From NCBI GenBank assembly GCA_037127315.1, contig JBBBDQ010000445.1, forward strand, positions 268,501-332,500: a stretch of DNA of 64,000 nucleotides, given 5' to 3'. The position numbers and the translations under genes were made by a program. This DNA comes from Ascarosepion bandense. Its lineage: Eukaryota; Mollusca; Cephalopoda; Sepiida; Sepiidae. Shown piece by piece: positions 11,335 to 22,185 of the stretch. The notes below the pieces were generated by a model. The model did no database searches, had not been told where the DNA came from, and saw only the letters and a list, made by a program, of their open reading frames with translations. The stretch's first letter is position 1. Each line of letters begins with the position of its first letter.

Positions 11335-11580
11335 AAAATATGCCTTATGATGCAGTGACCATCGACTCGGAACGTCAAATCGGGGAGCCGAGTTCGAATT
11401 CCATTTGAATTCCTTGCATTCACTTACGCACAAATACCCTTGGGAAAGGTATTAGTCCGTCTCTTTCCTCCAGTTATGGGTTAAATAAGGGGACAGATCG
11501 GGTTCTATAGCCTTGGCTGGCAACCAGTCAACCGTAGAAAGCAATGGTAACCTACTGTGCTATAATATTCTGCCCAGATA
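11335..11580 (+). mobile_element. SINE-A, 3'-truncated
   Basis: Head (ATGATGCAGTGACCATCGAC, then GAGTTCGAATTCCA) and most of the body are present. It stops at TTCTGCCCAGATA, where the inverted-repeat element begins. Confidence 0.75.
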
Positions 11581-11585
11581 CATTA

Positions 11586-12350
11586 CCGGATTTTTTTTTG
11601 TTTTTTTTTTAAATCTTGTTACTGTGCAATCCTAATGAAATTAGACAAAGGTTCTCAAGTGCACCAACATATATTAACGGCCATAATTATTAGGCCACCC
11701 TAGTTTGTTTTTTTTTTTAAGAAATGCTGCATTTCATACTATTTTTAGTATTTATTGCCAAGTGAATAATTCTAAATGAAAATAGAATTGTTCTTTTGTT
11801 ATTATTACTTTGCAAAATTTTACAAGGCAAATAGCGACAATTTACCCATCGCACCCTATAGATTCTATATATATATATATATATATATACTACCGTTCAT
11901 AATTATTAGGTGACCCCAGTGATGTATTTCATAGTATTTTTAAGTGGATAATTCTAAATGAAAATAGAATGGTTCTTTTTGTTATTATTACTTTGCAAAA
12001 TTTTACAAATCAAGGAAGCAAAGATGAACTCATCCGAATCACCCTAAATTTTCTTCATTCTTTCATTGTTGAAACTGCAACACAGGCAATTATTAAATAT
12101 TTATAAATTCATTTAATGCCCATGTTATTGTGCAATATTAACAAAAGAACCATTCTATTTTCATTTACAATTATTTACTTGGCAATAGATACTAAAAAAT
12201 AGGATGAAAAACATCATTTTTTAAAACACTAGGATGGCCTAATAATTACGGCCGTTAATGTATGTTGGCGCACTTAAGAACCTTTGTCTAATTTCATTAG
12301 GATTGCACAGTAACAAGATTTTAAAAAAACAAAAAAAATCCTTTTATTTA
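11586..12350. mobile_element. MITE-like DNA element with long inverted arms
   Basis: The left arm (about 11586-11850) and the reverse complement of 12110-12345 match over some 250 bp with scattered changes, including ACTGTGCAATCCTAATGAAA and AACGGCCATAATTATTAGGC. The interior holds a further related copy (11890-12010) preceded by a TA tract. Inverted ends containing CATAATTATTAGG are reminiscent of Tc1/mariner MITEs. No transposase is present. Related fragments lie at 40140-40430. Confidence 0.7.
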
Positions 12351-12449
12351 TGGACTGTGAAATGCCATACATAATTTATTGATTCCCAGTTACCCTTTGT
12401 CTGATCGGGAGATTGGAGGTTTTCAGAAGCATGAACCCACCTCTTAATT

Positions 12450-13725
12450 GTTGTTGCATCCAGGTCTACCCTGACCCGGGAAGATAGTACTAGTTAAGGG
12501 TTTCAGTTATGGCAAAATAGTGAACACCTTAACAAAAACAAAACACTATGAAAGTGTTGTATTGAATAGGTGGATGCCGTACACAGAGAAAGTGTGCTGC
12601 GACATTATTCAGCACAATTTCCGGTGCTAAACAGATACACTCAGAACAGTACAATAAACCTTGTGGAGCAGTTTGCTTACGAAAGATTTGAGAGTGAACT
12701 GAAAACCTCACAAATTGGGGACACTGCCACAAAGAAGCGGGCTACTTTACGGAATGCTGGACAATCGCCTCACTGCCTTGGCCCCCTTTGGGAGAAATAA
12801 TTCGAAGTCACATGACTGGTTTGAGTCAAATTCCACCGAGATGACTGCCGTCATTAAAGCCAAGCACATCGTTCTAGTAGAGTACAAGCGGTCACCCAAC
12901 AAGAGAAATCCTCAGATCCTTAGGGCTGCCAAGAGCAAAACTCAGCAGACTGCCAGACACTACGCCAATAAGTACTGGACAGAACTCAGTGAAAAATTTC
13001 AGACATCAGCAATCACAGGGAATATCAGAGGAATGTATGATGGTATCAAGATATCAATGGGATCAGTGGCAGAACAAGACAGCTCCCCTCAAATCCAATA
13101 CTAGGGTAGTCATCAGAGACAAAAGACAGCAGATGGATAGATGACTGGGGCACTATTCCAGCATCTACTCTCAACAGAATGTTGTGACGGCTGATGCCAT
13201 TGAGTTACTACCGGTAGTGGAAGAGCTCGACACTGAGCCGACGGTATAGGAACTCAGCGAGGCCATCGACAGCTTGACCACAGGGAAAGCTTCAGAATCC
13301 TGTTCAAGATTGGCTGCCCACCCAAGCTGCAGAGTTTGATCGAGTCCTCCCATAACAATATGCGTTGTACTGTACATGATCTTCTTGCTCCGTCAACTCC
13401 AGGAGAAGTGCAGAGAACAGCAGATGCCCCTGTACGTCGCTTTCATCGATCCGACCAATGCGTTCGACCTCGTTAGTAGAGAGGGCCTCTTCAGAATACT
13501 GTCCAAGATTGGCTGCCCACTCAAAATGCAGAGCTGATTGAGTCCTCCCATAACAATATGCGTTGTACTGTGCAGTTCAACGGTAACACCTCGTAGCCCT
13601 TCAACATCTGCAGCGGGGTCAAACAGGGTTGGGTCCTCGCTCCAACTCTTTTCGGAATCTTTTTCGCGTTACTTCAGAAGCACGCATTCGGCACATCATG
13701 GGGTAGAGATTTACCTGCATACGAG
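12450..13725 (+). pseudogene. LINE-B reverse transcriptase, 5' and middle part, decayed
   Basis: This is a non-LTR retrotransposon ORF2 remnant. Frame pieces include a linker (NKRNPQILRAAKSKTQQTAR at about 12900-12955) and the RT palm: PLYVAFID, then NAFDLV, around 13430-13475, and the GVKQG motif around 13615-13632. SKIGCP occurs twice (13310 and 13505), so part of the palm is duplicated. Frameshifts and stops prevent function. The coding continues after the SINE-B insertion at 14396. Clade not determined. Confidence 0.75.
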
Positions 13726-13727
13726 AT

Positions 13728-14395
13728 CAGATTTTTTTTTAAATCATATCACCCCGAGCAAGGCAGTAAGGCCACTGATGTGCAGGAGGCTACGCAAAAG
13801 TGAATAGATTGGAAAAGAGAAAGCCGGAAACCACGTCCAGGGAACAACGGATGAGCCTTTACACCTGTTCAATAGCCGTGGATGGAGTGTGAACCGGGCG
13901 ATAGTTCAGTCTATCTACTACAATTGAAAAAAAAATAAACAAAAAAGAAAAGTGGAAAGATTGGAAAAGAGAAAGCCGGAAACCACGTCCTAAACAGGGA
14001 ACAAGGGATGAGCCTCTACACCTGTTCAATAGCCGTGGGTGGAGTGTGAACCGGGCGATAGTTCAGTCTATCTACTCCAATTGAAAAAAGATAAACAAAA
14101 AAGAAACTGGAAAGATTGGAAAAGAGAAAGCCGGAAATCACGTCCTAAACAGGGAACAAGGGATGAGCCTCTACACCTGTTCAATAGCTGTGGGTGGAGT
14201 GTGAACCGGGCGATAGTTCAGTCTATCTACTCCAATTGAAAAAAAAAGAAACAAAAAAGAAACTGGAAAGATTGGAAAAGAGAAAGCCGGAAACCACGTT
14301 CTAAACAGGGAATAAGGGATGAGCCTCTACACATGTTCAATAGACGTGGGTGGAGTGTGAACCGGGCGATAGATTAGTCTATCTACTCCAATTAA
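13728..14395 (-). mobile_element. SINE-B multimer (four units) inserted in LINE-B
   Basis: On the plus strand it opens with the inverted LINE-A-type tail (oligo-T, CACCCCGAGCAAGGC, GCCACTGATGTGCAGG). Four units of about 150 bp follow, each with GAACCGGGCGATAG and ATCTACTCCAATTGAA (the first slightly altered), joined by A-rich linkers. Read on the minus strand each unit has a box B-like GGTTCACACTCC. Only the final unit on the minus strand carries the LINE tail. Sequence on either side rejoins as LINE-B coding. Confidence 0.85.
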
Positions 14396-15557
14396 ATGTC
14401 ACGATTTTCAATTTCGCCCATCTCAAAGCCAAGACTAAGGTACGAAAAGTCCTTATCAGAGAACATGTTTTTGCTGATGATACGGCATTAGCATCCAACA
14501 CCCAGCGTGAACTTCCAAACACTGATAGATCATTTCTCTCAAGTATGCAGAGACTTTGGGCTGACCATTAGCTTGCAAAAAAACAAGCGTCCTGGGTCAA
14601 GGTAACGCAGCCCCACCGGTCATCACCATCAATGACTATGAGCTGGATGTTGTTCATCAGTTTACCTACCCTGGCTCTACCATCACTGGCAACCTCTTCC
14701 TGGACATAGAGCTCGACAAGAGAATTAGGAAGGCAGCTTTAACCCTTGCGCGCCTCACAACACGTGTTTGGACGAACGCCAAGCTGACACTGAAGACAAG
14801 AGAGGCGTCTGAACACCTTCCACATGAGAAGCATCCGACTTATATTGGGAATCTGATGGCAAGACAAGGTGCCCAACACTGACGTCCTGTCTCGCGCGAG
14901 TCTGCCTACCATGTTCACACTCCTGAAACAGCGCAGATTCCGCTAGCTAGACCATGTCCACCGCGTGCCAGACTAATGACACTCGAATATTAAACCTCAA
15001 ATGCTACTATTCTTTACTTGAATATACCATTTAAGACCATGGCTATTCCATAACTGAGGGTACTGCAGGGGTGTCAGCTTCTCTACAACTGAAAGTATAA
15101 AAATATATTCTGATAGTAAAAATACAATCAATACATGTTCACACTCCTTAAACAGAGCAGGTTCCGCTAGCCAGACCATGTCCACCTCATGCCAGACGGT
15201 TGCATTCCATTCTCTTATATGGAGAGCTAGCTTCTGAAAGATGATCCACTGGGCGGCCACAACTGCTGTATCATGACATCATAAAACGCGATATGAAACC
15301 TGTGGGCATCAACACGGAGTCATGGGAGAGCGTAGCAGTCAACCGGACCAAATGGAGAGCAACCATGACTCAACGACTCAAACCAAGGGAGGAGCAACTG
15401 AAAAAAGTCGCCTTGAAGAGGCCTGTTCGCAGAAAGCAAAGTGACAGTTCCGACAGGCCGGAAACAAAACATAAATGCAGCCTCTGCAACAAAGACTGTC
15501 ACTCTCGCATCGGTTTCTACAATCACAGACGCCGATGCTCCAGCCAAGCAGATAACT
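14396..15557 (+). pseudogene. LINE-B reverse transcriptase, C-terminal part
   Basis: The frame resumes with AHLKAKTKVRKVLI and the catalytic FADDTALAS (about 14470). A C-terminal block follows (VVHQFTYPGSTITGN near 14650). The end has a zinc-knuckle-like CSLCNKDCHSRIGFY with later H and C residues (about 15478-15540), typical of the C-terminus of one animal LINE group. An insertion with local duplication interrupts it at about 14971-15190. Many frameshifts. Confidence 0.8.
14974..15137. repeat. Direct repeat, copy 1 (about 165 bp)
   Basis: The stretch from ATGACACTCGAATATTAAAC through GTAAAAATACAATCAATAC recurs at 15668-15843 with a few changes. This copy sits inside LINE-B coding and is followed by a repeat of the LINE text that precedes it (CATGTTCACACTCC at 14910 and again at 15136). 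Confidence 0.9.
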
Positions 15558-15667
15558 AGGATGCTACCCATGGTCAATTCTGACTGACGGAGGCTTATTA
15601 ATACTACAAAGTACAATAGTTACAATAAATGACAAGACAAAATTTACAGCCAAAATTAATCAGTTTG

Positions 15668-15843
15668 AACATTACACTAATGACACTTGAATATTAAACC
15701 TCAAATGCTACTATTCTTTACTTGAATATACCATTTAAGACCATGGGCTATTCCATAACTGAGGGTGCTGCAGGGGTGTCAGCCTCTCTACAACTGAAAG
15801 TATAAAAAATATATTCTGATAGTAAAAATACAATCAATACATT
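15668..15843. repeat. Direct repeat, copy 2
   Basis: Matches 14974-15137; lies about 110 bp after the LINE-B stop, so it probably represents the LINE-B 3' flank or 3' UTR. Confidence 0.9.
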
Positions 15844-15849
15844 TTTTAT

Positions 15850-16335
15850 ATGAAAATGAATAACTACCTTTTTTAAAGTAAAATGACCAACAATATCTAT
15901 TTTTAGTAAAAATGACCAACAATACATATTTATTTTAGAAGGACCAACAATTCATTTGTAATTGAAGCCATACAATTGCGTTCAAATTATACTTAGTTAA
16001 AGCCATAAAATTATGCTCAAATACTTAAATTTGGGCATTAAATAACCCAGAGAGGTTGATATACCGCTAAATTAAATCAACCGACCAACCGTTACCCTCT
16101 TCACGGTTTAAAATTAAGAGTTCTTTTAGACTTATTGCCACCCAAGTCTAGAGGACACAGTTTACCCTGCCATTTAACTCAGAAACGGGGGAGAGAAGAG
16201 TTAAATTTACACCTTTTTTGTGCTAAAGTAAACTTGTTTTCGGAATACTCCTTGATGTGAGTTAAGTTTGCAATCCAGCATTAGAGGAGGCCACGTGTCT
16301 TGAGAGGATATCGGGCCTCAGACCCACACTCGACT
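15850..16335. other. No gene; partial unclassified repeat
   Basis: AATGACCAACAAT repeats loosely near 15882-15945. The text near 16080-16200 (TTCTTTTAGACTTATTGCCA ... AACGGGGGAGAGAAGAG) resembles 17060-17170. Confidence 0.4.
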
Positions 16336-16339
16336 TCAT

Positions 16340-16960
16340 GGAACACTTATATACGATTCATCGCTAAAGATGCAGTTAAAATGATCAGATTTCTGCACCA
16401 CTCCAGAAAGTACCTGACTCAAAATTGGATCCTCTACTTTTATAAGAGCTAGATCAGGCCGAAAATGAAGCACTGTTCTCATATTTGCGCGGGAGCTGCC
16501 TAAATCTCACTTTCTAGTCTTGATAAAGTTCAAAAACATTTTCGAGTTATTGTTGGAGAAGATTTTCCACCCTCTAACCTCTCTTTCACACAGGCGGGAC
16601 GTCGTGAGTCCATCACTGCTCTATCGCTACTAACATGGAAAGGGCTCAGATGAACTACATTCCCTGATTCCACCAGGTCTAACTTTCACGGCTAAGACCT
16701 GTCATGCCATTGCATAGTAGCAAACCGCCCACTTTCCCTCTGTAGCCCATCGGCAAGGAGTAAATTCCACTCAAACAGCTTCTCACGAATAACCGCCCTA
16801 TGGAACAAACTCCCAAGAGGATGTTTCCCCGATGACTACAATCTTGACTAGAGCCAACCGCTTTCTTCCCTTCCTATGCACATAACATACCACTTAACAT
16901 AACACTCTACCTCGAGTTACCCTTTGGCCATGATCATGATCAGGAGTCCGGTGACACCCT
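16340..16960 (+). mobile_element. LINE-A reverse transcriptase C-terminal fragment
   Basis: Broken frames read LDKVQKHFRVIVGEDFPP (about 16523-16570), SHRRDVVS-type wording near 16590, and ITALWNKLPRGCFPDDYNLD near 16790-16850. These recur in the LINE-A copies at 57.7 and 61.4 kb. Stops and frameshifts throughout. Confidence 0.7.
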
Positions 16961-17189
16961 GGGGGTCTAAATGACACCACATGTACTGCTGGTGTAGTAG
17001 AAGTGGTGTATCTTGGACAAGATAACTGGACAGAGCACAACCCTCTCCAGGCTTGTTTTAAATTCAGAGTTTTCCCTTCTCCTAGACTGGTTGCAACCCA
17101 CGGCTACAGAACCAAGTCTGTTCTGCTATTTTACCCATAACTGGTGGCGGTGATTGGGGAGAGAAGAGTTGAGTTTGAGTTTGAGTCTG

Positions 17190-17660
17190 AGTTTGAGTTT
17201 TGTTTAATTTAACGGCATATCGCCCCCTGTGGGTTATTCAAATGCCAAAATGGTGGAGTTTTTATCTTTTTTCTTATTTTAGAAAATTTTCTTATTTTAG
17301 AAAATTGAAGATGTCTTCTAGTTTTGTATTCAAAAAAGTATTGCTGGTAATATTTTTTTCCTTCAAAAATGTGTTATGGCAATTTTTTTTTCTTTAAAAA
17401 TAGATATTTTTTATAAAAGTTTATTTTTATGTATATATTTCTATAAAAGTCTATTTTTATACTTTCATAATGTTTTGACCCCAGTTTGGGGGTTAACTAT
17501 TTGCCCATAGCTGGGACCTTAACAGGTGTTACAACTCTGGGTCAGGGTGGAATTGGGAACAACAGCAATTAAGCTGTGGTTTCATGCTCCTCACAATCTC
17601 CAAATCAGAGGCCCCGCTGCCGGTTGCAGTTTACCGTCATGACCAGGACCAGAGAAGAGT
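17190..17660 (+). repeat. R30 repeat family, copy 1
   Basis: Opens with AACGGCATATCGCCCCCTGT and GGTTATT, passes through AGAAAATTGAAGATGTCTTC and two imperfect 30 bp motifs (TATAAAAGTCTATTTTTAT, 17410-17465), and ends with TTTGACCCCAGTTTGGGGG, GGGACC and AGGCCCCGCTGCCGG. Other copies: 45735-46235, 55805-57295 and a partial at 63405-63575. Confidence 0.8.
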
Positions 17661-17671
17661 TTGGATTCATA

Positions 17672-17770
17672 TATTTTCTAAGGGTATTAAAACGTAAGTG
17701 AATGCAATGAACTCGACTGATATTCGAACTCTGCTCTCCGATTCCTGAGTTCGTACTGCACTGAACCCCA
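17672..17770 (-). mobile_element. SINE-A head fragment
   Basis: Reverse complement of the SINE-A head and AAATACCC block: CTAAGGGTATTAAAACGTAA, then CGAACTCTGCTCTCCGATT. Body missing. Confidence 0.65.
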
Positions 17771-17779
17771 ATCGTGCTG

Positions 17780-18430
17780 AAAAAAAATCAGAATCAAAAC
17801 GAGGTTGTCTGTTCAAATATCTCTCACGACATAACAAGATGGAGATAATGAAACACATTAGAAATGATTAGTACTGGTTGCATCTCTGATTCACAGGTAG
17901 TAACGGCTAATATCTAATCTAACCGTTTTCCAGGTATACAGGTGGTCAGGTAATGAAGTTTCTTCGTAATAATCAGATTACAAGAACCAACGTAGAATTC
18001 GTTTTCCCGAATCTGGTTTGGGTCGGAGATTAGTTTCGCTTTGATAACCAGTGTTGATGCGTGTACGAAGAAAATCGTAAGCACTGATGGTGTTGTTATG
18101 TGATCGATTTTAACCTAAAAACCTGAGAGGCATGTAATCGTATTTGAGGTGTCTTAACAGGTGTTGACATTTAGCAGCAGTGGCTTTTTGAAGTTTTGTT
18201 ATTGCGGTGTTTTGTGACGTGTTGTTAGGTGAATCTTAATAGCGAATCTCACGTGAGGTAATTCTGACTAAACAAAAACTCTGAACGCAAAACATTTTAA
18301 AAATGATAATTCGAGAGATAGACTGATTATAAAACATTGGGCTATCAATCGAAAATCGAAAAATAAATGAAGAAAGAGAAAGACTTCAAGACAGAGAGAA
18401 AAAACAAAGTGTAGTATAATATAATAGCAC
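17780..18430. other. No gene seen
   Basis: Unplaced AT-rich DNA without a domain-bearing frame or obvious repeat. Confidence 0.4.
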
Positions 18431-18434
18431 TATT

Positions 18435-19693
18435 TTTTTTTTTTTTTATCATATCACCCCGAGCAAGGCGGTAACGCCACTGAAGCGCAGGGGGCTACGT
18501 AAGAGTAAGATTGGAAAAGAGAAAACCGGAAACCACATCCTAAACAGGGAACAAGGGATGAGCCTCTACACCTGTTCAATAGCCGTGGGTGGAGTGTGAA
18601 CCGGGCGATAGTTCAGTCTATCTACTCCAATTGAAAAAAAAATAAACAAAAAAGAAACTGGAAAGATTGGAAAAGAGAAAGCCGGAAACCACGTCCTAAA
18701 CAGGGAACAAGGGATGAGCCTCTACACCTGTTCAATAGACGTGGGTGGAGTGTGAACCGGGCGATAGTTCAGTCTATCTACTAAATTGAAAAAAAAAGAA
18801 ACAAAAAAGAAACTGGAAAGATTGGAAAAGAGAAAGCCGGAAACCACGTCCTAAACAGGGAACAAGGGATGAGCCTCTACACCTGTTCAATAGCCGTGGG
18901 TGGAGTGTGAACCGGGCGATAGTTCAGTCTATCTACTCCAATTGAAAAAAAAATAAACAAAAAAGAAACTGGAAAGATTGGAAAAGAGAAAGCCGGAAAC
19001 CACGTCCTAAACAGGGAACAAGGGATGAGCCTCTACACCTGTTCAATAGACGTGGGTGGAGTGTGAACCGGGCGATAGTTTAGTCTATCTACTCCAATTG
19101 AAAAAAAAAAGGAGTGAAAAGATTGGAAAAGAGAAAACCGGAAACCACACCCTAAACAGGGAACAAGGGATGAGCCTCTACATCTGTTCAATAGACGTGG
19201 GTGTTGTGTGAACCGGGCGATAGTTTAGTCTATCTACTCCAATTGAAAAAAAAAAAAAGGAGTGAAAAGATTGGAAAGGAGAAAACCGGAAACCACATCC
19301 TAAACAGGGAACAAGGGATGAGCCTCTTCACCTGTTCAATAGACGTGGGTGGACTGTGAACCGGGCGATAGTTTAGTCTATCTACTCAAATTGCAAAAAA
19401 TAAAGAAAAGAGTGAAAAGATTGGAAAAGAGAAAACCGGAAACCACACCCTAAACAGGGAACAAGGGATGAGCCTCTTCACCTGTTCAATAGACGTGGGT
19501 GGAGTGTGAACCGGGCGATAGTTTAGTCTATCTACTCAAATTGCAAAAAATAAAGAAAAGAGTGAAAAGATTGGAAAAGAGAAAACCGGAAACCACACCC
19601 TAAACAGGGAACAAGGGATGAGCCTCTTCACCTGTTCAATAGACGTGGATGGAGTGTGAACCGGGCGATAGTTTAGTCTATCTACTCCAATTG
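18435..19693 (-). mobile_element. SINE-B multimer, eight units with one LINE tail
   Basis: GAACCGGGCGATAG occurs at 18597, 18753, 18909, 19065, 19210, 19358, 19508 and 19658, giving units of 145-156 bp. Read on the minus strand it starts at CAATTGGAGTAGATAGACTA and runs through eight units. It ends with one copy of the LINE-A tail (TAGCCCCCTGCGCTTCAGTG, GCCTTGCTCGGGGTGATA) and oligo-A. A box B-like GGTTCACACTCC lies in each unit. Linkers are A-rich on the plus strand and differ between the distal four and proximal four units. Confidence 0.9.
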
Positions 19694-19749
19694 TATTCTG
19701 TCAGTAGCACTTGCATTAATTTCTAACCACTGATAATAACTTCTTTCTG

Positions 19750-20260
19750 ATTTTTTCCTGTGTTTTTGATCGCAGTAGGGGTGGCCGCATTGATTCTACG
19801 CTGTAAAATTGCGAATACCTCGTATGTTAGTGAAAGAGACGCAGACAGGTTTGGGCGTTTTCTGACTAGCTGGTTTGGTTCTGCTATTTTGTTTGGTTTT
19901 TTGGCTAGAACTAGTACAGGCACGAAAAGGAAAGCAATAATTGCCTTTTTTTTAAAGTCCACTTAAATATTTTTTGTGAATAAATATTTTAGTTTCTTGT
20001 TGATCGTTGTAAATACGTTTTTAAAATTTTTAAATGAATTATACATTAAAATTAGGCCATTTTATGTTCTTATTTATTTATTACCAGATTACATGTACAA
20101 ATTCTAATATGTACATTCTGGTGAGTGGAATATACGTTCCTGGCGTAAATAGGTCATGACTATGAGCCTTTAGTGAGCGACCACCTGTCGCATGCGACCA
20201 GTTTTTGATGGCAGTAGGGGTGGCCGCATACGACAGGTTCCACTGTATTCTGTTAGTAAA
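19750..20260. repeat. Possible small DNA element
   Basis: GCAGTAGGGGTGGCCGCAT occurs at about 19772 and 20212, and CACTGTATTCTG / CCAATTGTATTCTG flank the ends. The text near 20175-20240 contains CACCTGTCGCATGCG and CATACGACAGG in inverted order, suggesting terminal repeats. No transposase. Confidence 0.3.
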
Positions 20261-20464
20261 TCTGGCATTAGTTCCTGACCTCCTTTGTCCTCATTTGCAG
20301 CGCATTCCTACATGATTATTCTACCTACTCTCTCGCGTTTGTTGTTGTTGCATTCATTTTGAACAAACTGTTTACGTTTAATAATAATAAAGGTAACACT
20401 CTTCATCTTAATTATTCAATATTAATAATTCTATAGAAACTTTTTTTGCTTTCATCATTGGTTA

Positions 20465-20715
20465 GTCGATTTCATGCCCAGTACTAGATTGGCAGTTAGG
20501 TCTCATAATTTCACTGTTTAAATTTTTATATGTAATCGTAAGTCTTATACTTCCCGAATTTCTGTCAACTATGATCTTCGAAAACGTAAATTCAATCGTC
20601 AACTATTATCTCCTTGGATTATGTTTTTTAATTGTGTTTGTTTTTGTTTTTGTTTTTTTTTAATTTATTTTATTTTTGCCGCGCTTGGGGTGAAATCATT
20701 AGAAATAATAAACAA
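20465..20715 (+). mobile_element. LINE-A 3' end, highly decayed
   Basis: ACTAGATTGGCAGTTAGGTCT matches the LDWQLGL wording of 7139-7200, and GCGCTTGGGGTGAAATCATTA matches the closing tail. Confidence 0.5.
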
Positions 20716-20741
20716 CTTCCTATATCCCCATACTTCTTCTT

Positions 20742-21345
20742 CTATGTGTCCTGTTCTTTCAGGACGTAGGTGATCATGGTTCTCCACGTCTCCCTATCCC
20801 TGGTGGCTCTTAGTATTTTTTCTCCTGTTACACCACGCAATCCCCATTCCACCATCCACCTGATCAGGCCCTTCAAATATGTTACCTGCTGCCTTCTTCT
20901 GTCTCTTTTTCCTTCTGTCTGGCCTGTCAGTATCAGGTTCTCCAAGCTCTCCTTCCTCATTGCATGTCCCAGGAACTTCAATTGTCTCTTCCTGATGCTC
21001 AATATTAATTTTCTTTTTGTTACCATTCTTTCCAAAACTTCAACATTGCTCGCATGCTTGGTCCACGATATCCGCAGCATCCTTCTGTAGAACCACATTT
21101 CCGCTGCTTCAAGTTTTTTCCTCATTTTCTATGATATTGTCCAACACTCACTGCCATATTGAAGAACTGACATTATATAGCAATTTAGTACTCTCTTCTT
21201 TGTTTCTAGTGAAATTTTCTTGTGTCTTAGTACTTTACTCAGCTTCTGGAACGCTTCCTTCACCATGCCAATGGTGGATGTTTTTGTGTTACCATCCTTA
21301 TAACCTTTCTGAAGAAGGCTCATGTGAGCCTAAAGCTTAGAACCA
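20742..21345 (-). pseudogene. LINE-C reverse transcriptase C-terminal fragment
   Basis: Two minus-strand frames give the C-terminal part of a LINE endonuclease-reverse transcriptase: SLETKKRVLNCYIMSVLQYG (21129-21323), then KLEAAEMWFYRRMLRISW, RKRQLKFLGHAMRKESLEN and GEKILRATRDRETWRTMITY (20742-21125). A frameshift separates them at about 21125. The RT catalytic core is missing (5' truncation). A near-identical relative lies at 37577-38160. Clade is probably RTE-like; not established. Confidence 0.8.
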
Positions 21346-21363
21346 ACTTAATAAAAAAATTTC

Positions 21364-21364
<1 letters not shown>

Positions 21365-21418
<54 letters not shown>
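21365..21418. repeat. (TA)n microsatellite
   Basis: About 25 TA units. It follows CTGAAGAAGGCTCATGTGAG and AAAGCTTAGAACCAACTTA (21310-21350), a half-copy of the foldback family at 52.9 and 63.8 kb. Confidence 0.95.
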
Positions 21419-21422
<4 letters not shown>

Positions 21423-21616
21423 AAACGAGTTATTACGCGACTTAGGTTTCTACCATGTGGTGTATTAAGGTGATTTGCAATAAGTTTACCGTTTTTTAAG
21501 AACGCTCAATTTACGTGGATTTTTTAAAAAGCGAAATTTTCAAAATTAGAAGAAGTTTTCATTCATAGTTGTATGATCCTAATAGGTATTTTTTGGTCTG
21601 GTTACACTTAGTCATA

Positions 21617-22002
21617 ACTTGCAGTATAGCCCGGCGTTGCTCAGGTGTAATGAAAGCTTTAAAACTAATCCATGGTCCTGGAGCTCAGACTCTTTGGACG
21701 TTGGCACGAAAAACTAAAAAGCAATAGTTGTTTCCAGTTAATGCGAAACCGTAGACTGAAAGAAAAATTAATGGATGTAAGTCAAATTTTGATTTCCTGG
21801 TGTCGATATCAAATAAGTTTTTTTCGTCGTAAATTAAATTTTGAAGGCTAAATAAGTCCTCTGAGTAAATGCTATCATGTCTATGACTAAGAACTACAAT
21901 TATACCTACTTAGAACCAAACCAGAAGCAAAAACTAAAATAAAAGGGCTGAAAAAATACATACATACAGGCAGATAAACAGACACACACACAAACATCTT
22001 GC

Positions 22003-22054
<52 letters not shown>

Positions 22055-22185
22055 CGATTTTCTGCACTATTGTAAGAACTGCAACCTTGAAACTTTTGAA
22101 TATCGTTTCTTATGTCTTTGTCTATGAGTGTATCAAATTTGATTGAAATCGGACCACTCCTTCTATATGTATCCTGGTCTAATTT
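21617..22185 (-). mobile_element. Helitron-like element, partial
   Basis: Carries the 3' end on the minus strand (ACCTGAGCAACGCCGGGC, then TATACTGCAAG, here with CTAG mutated). The body is shared with 32218-32963 and is expanded by a (TA)n tract at 22009-22051. The TC end is absent. Confidence 0.6.

Noticed and set aside
14470..14500. CTGATGA in LINE-B coding
   Set aside because: It encodes the catalytic ADD of the reverse transcriptase; no GAAA strand or stems follow.
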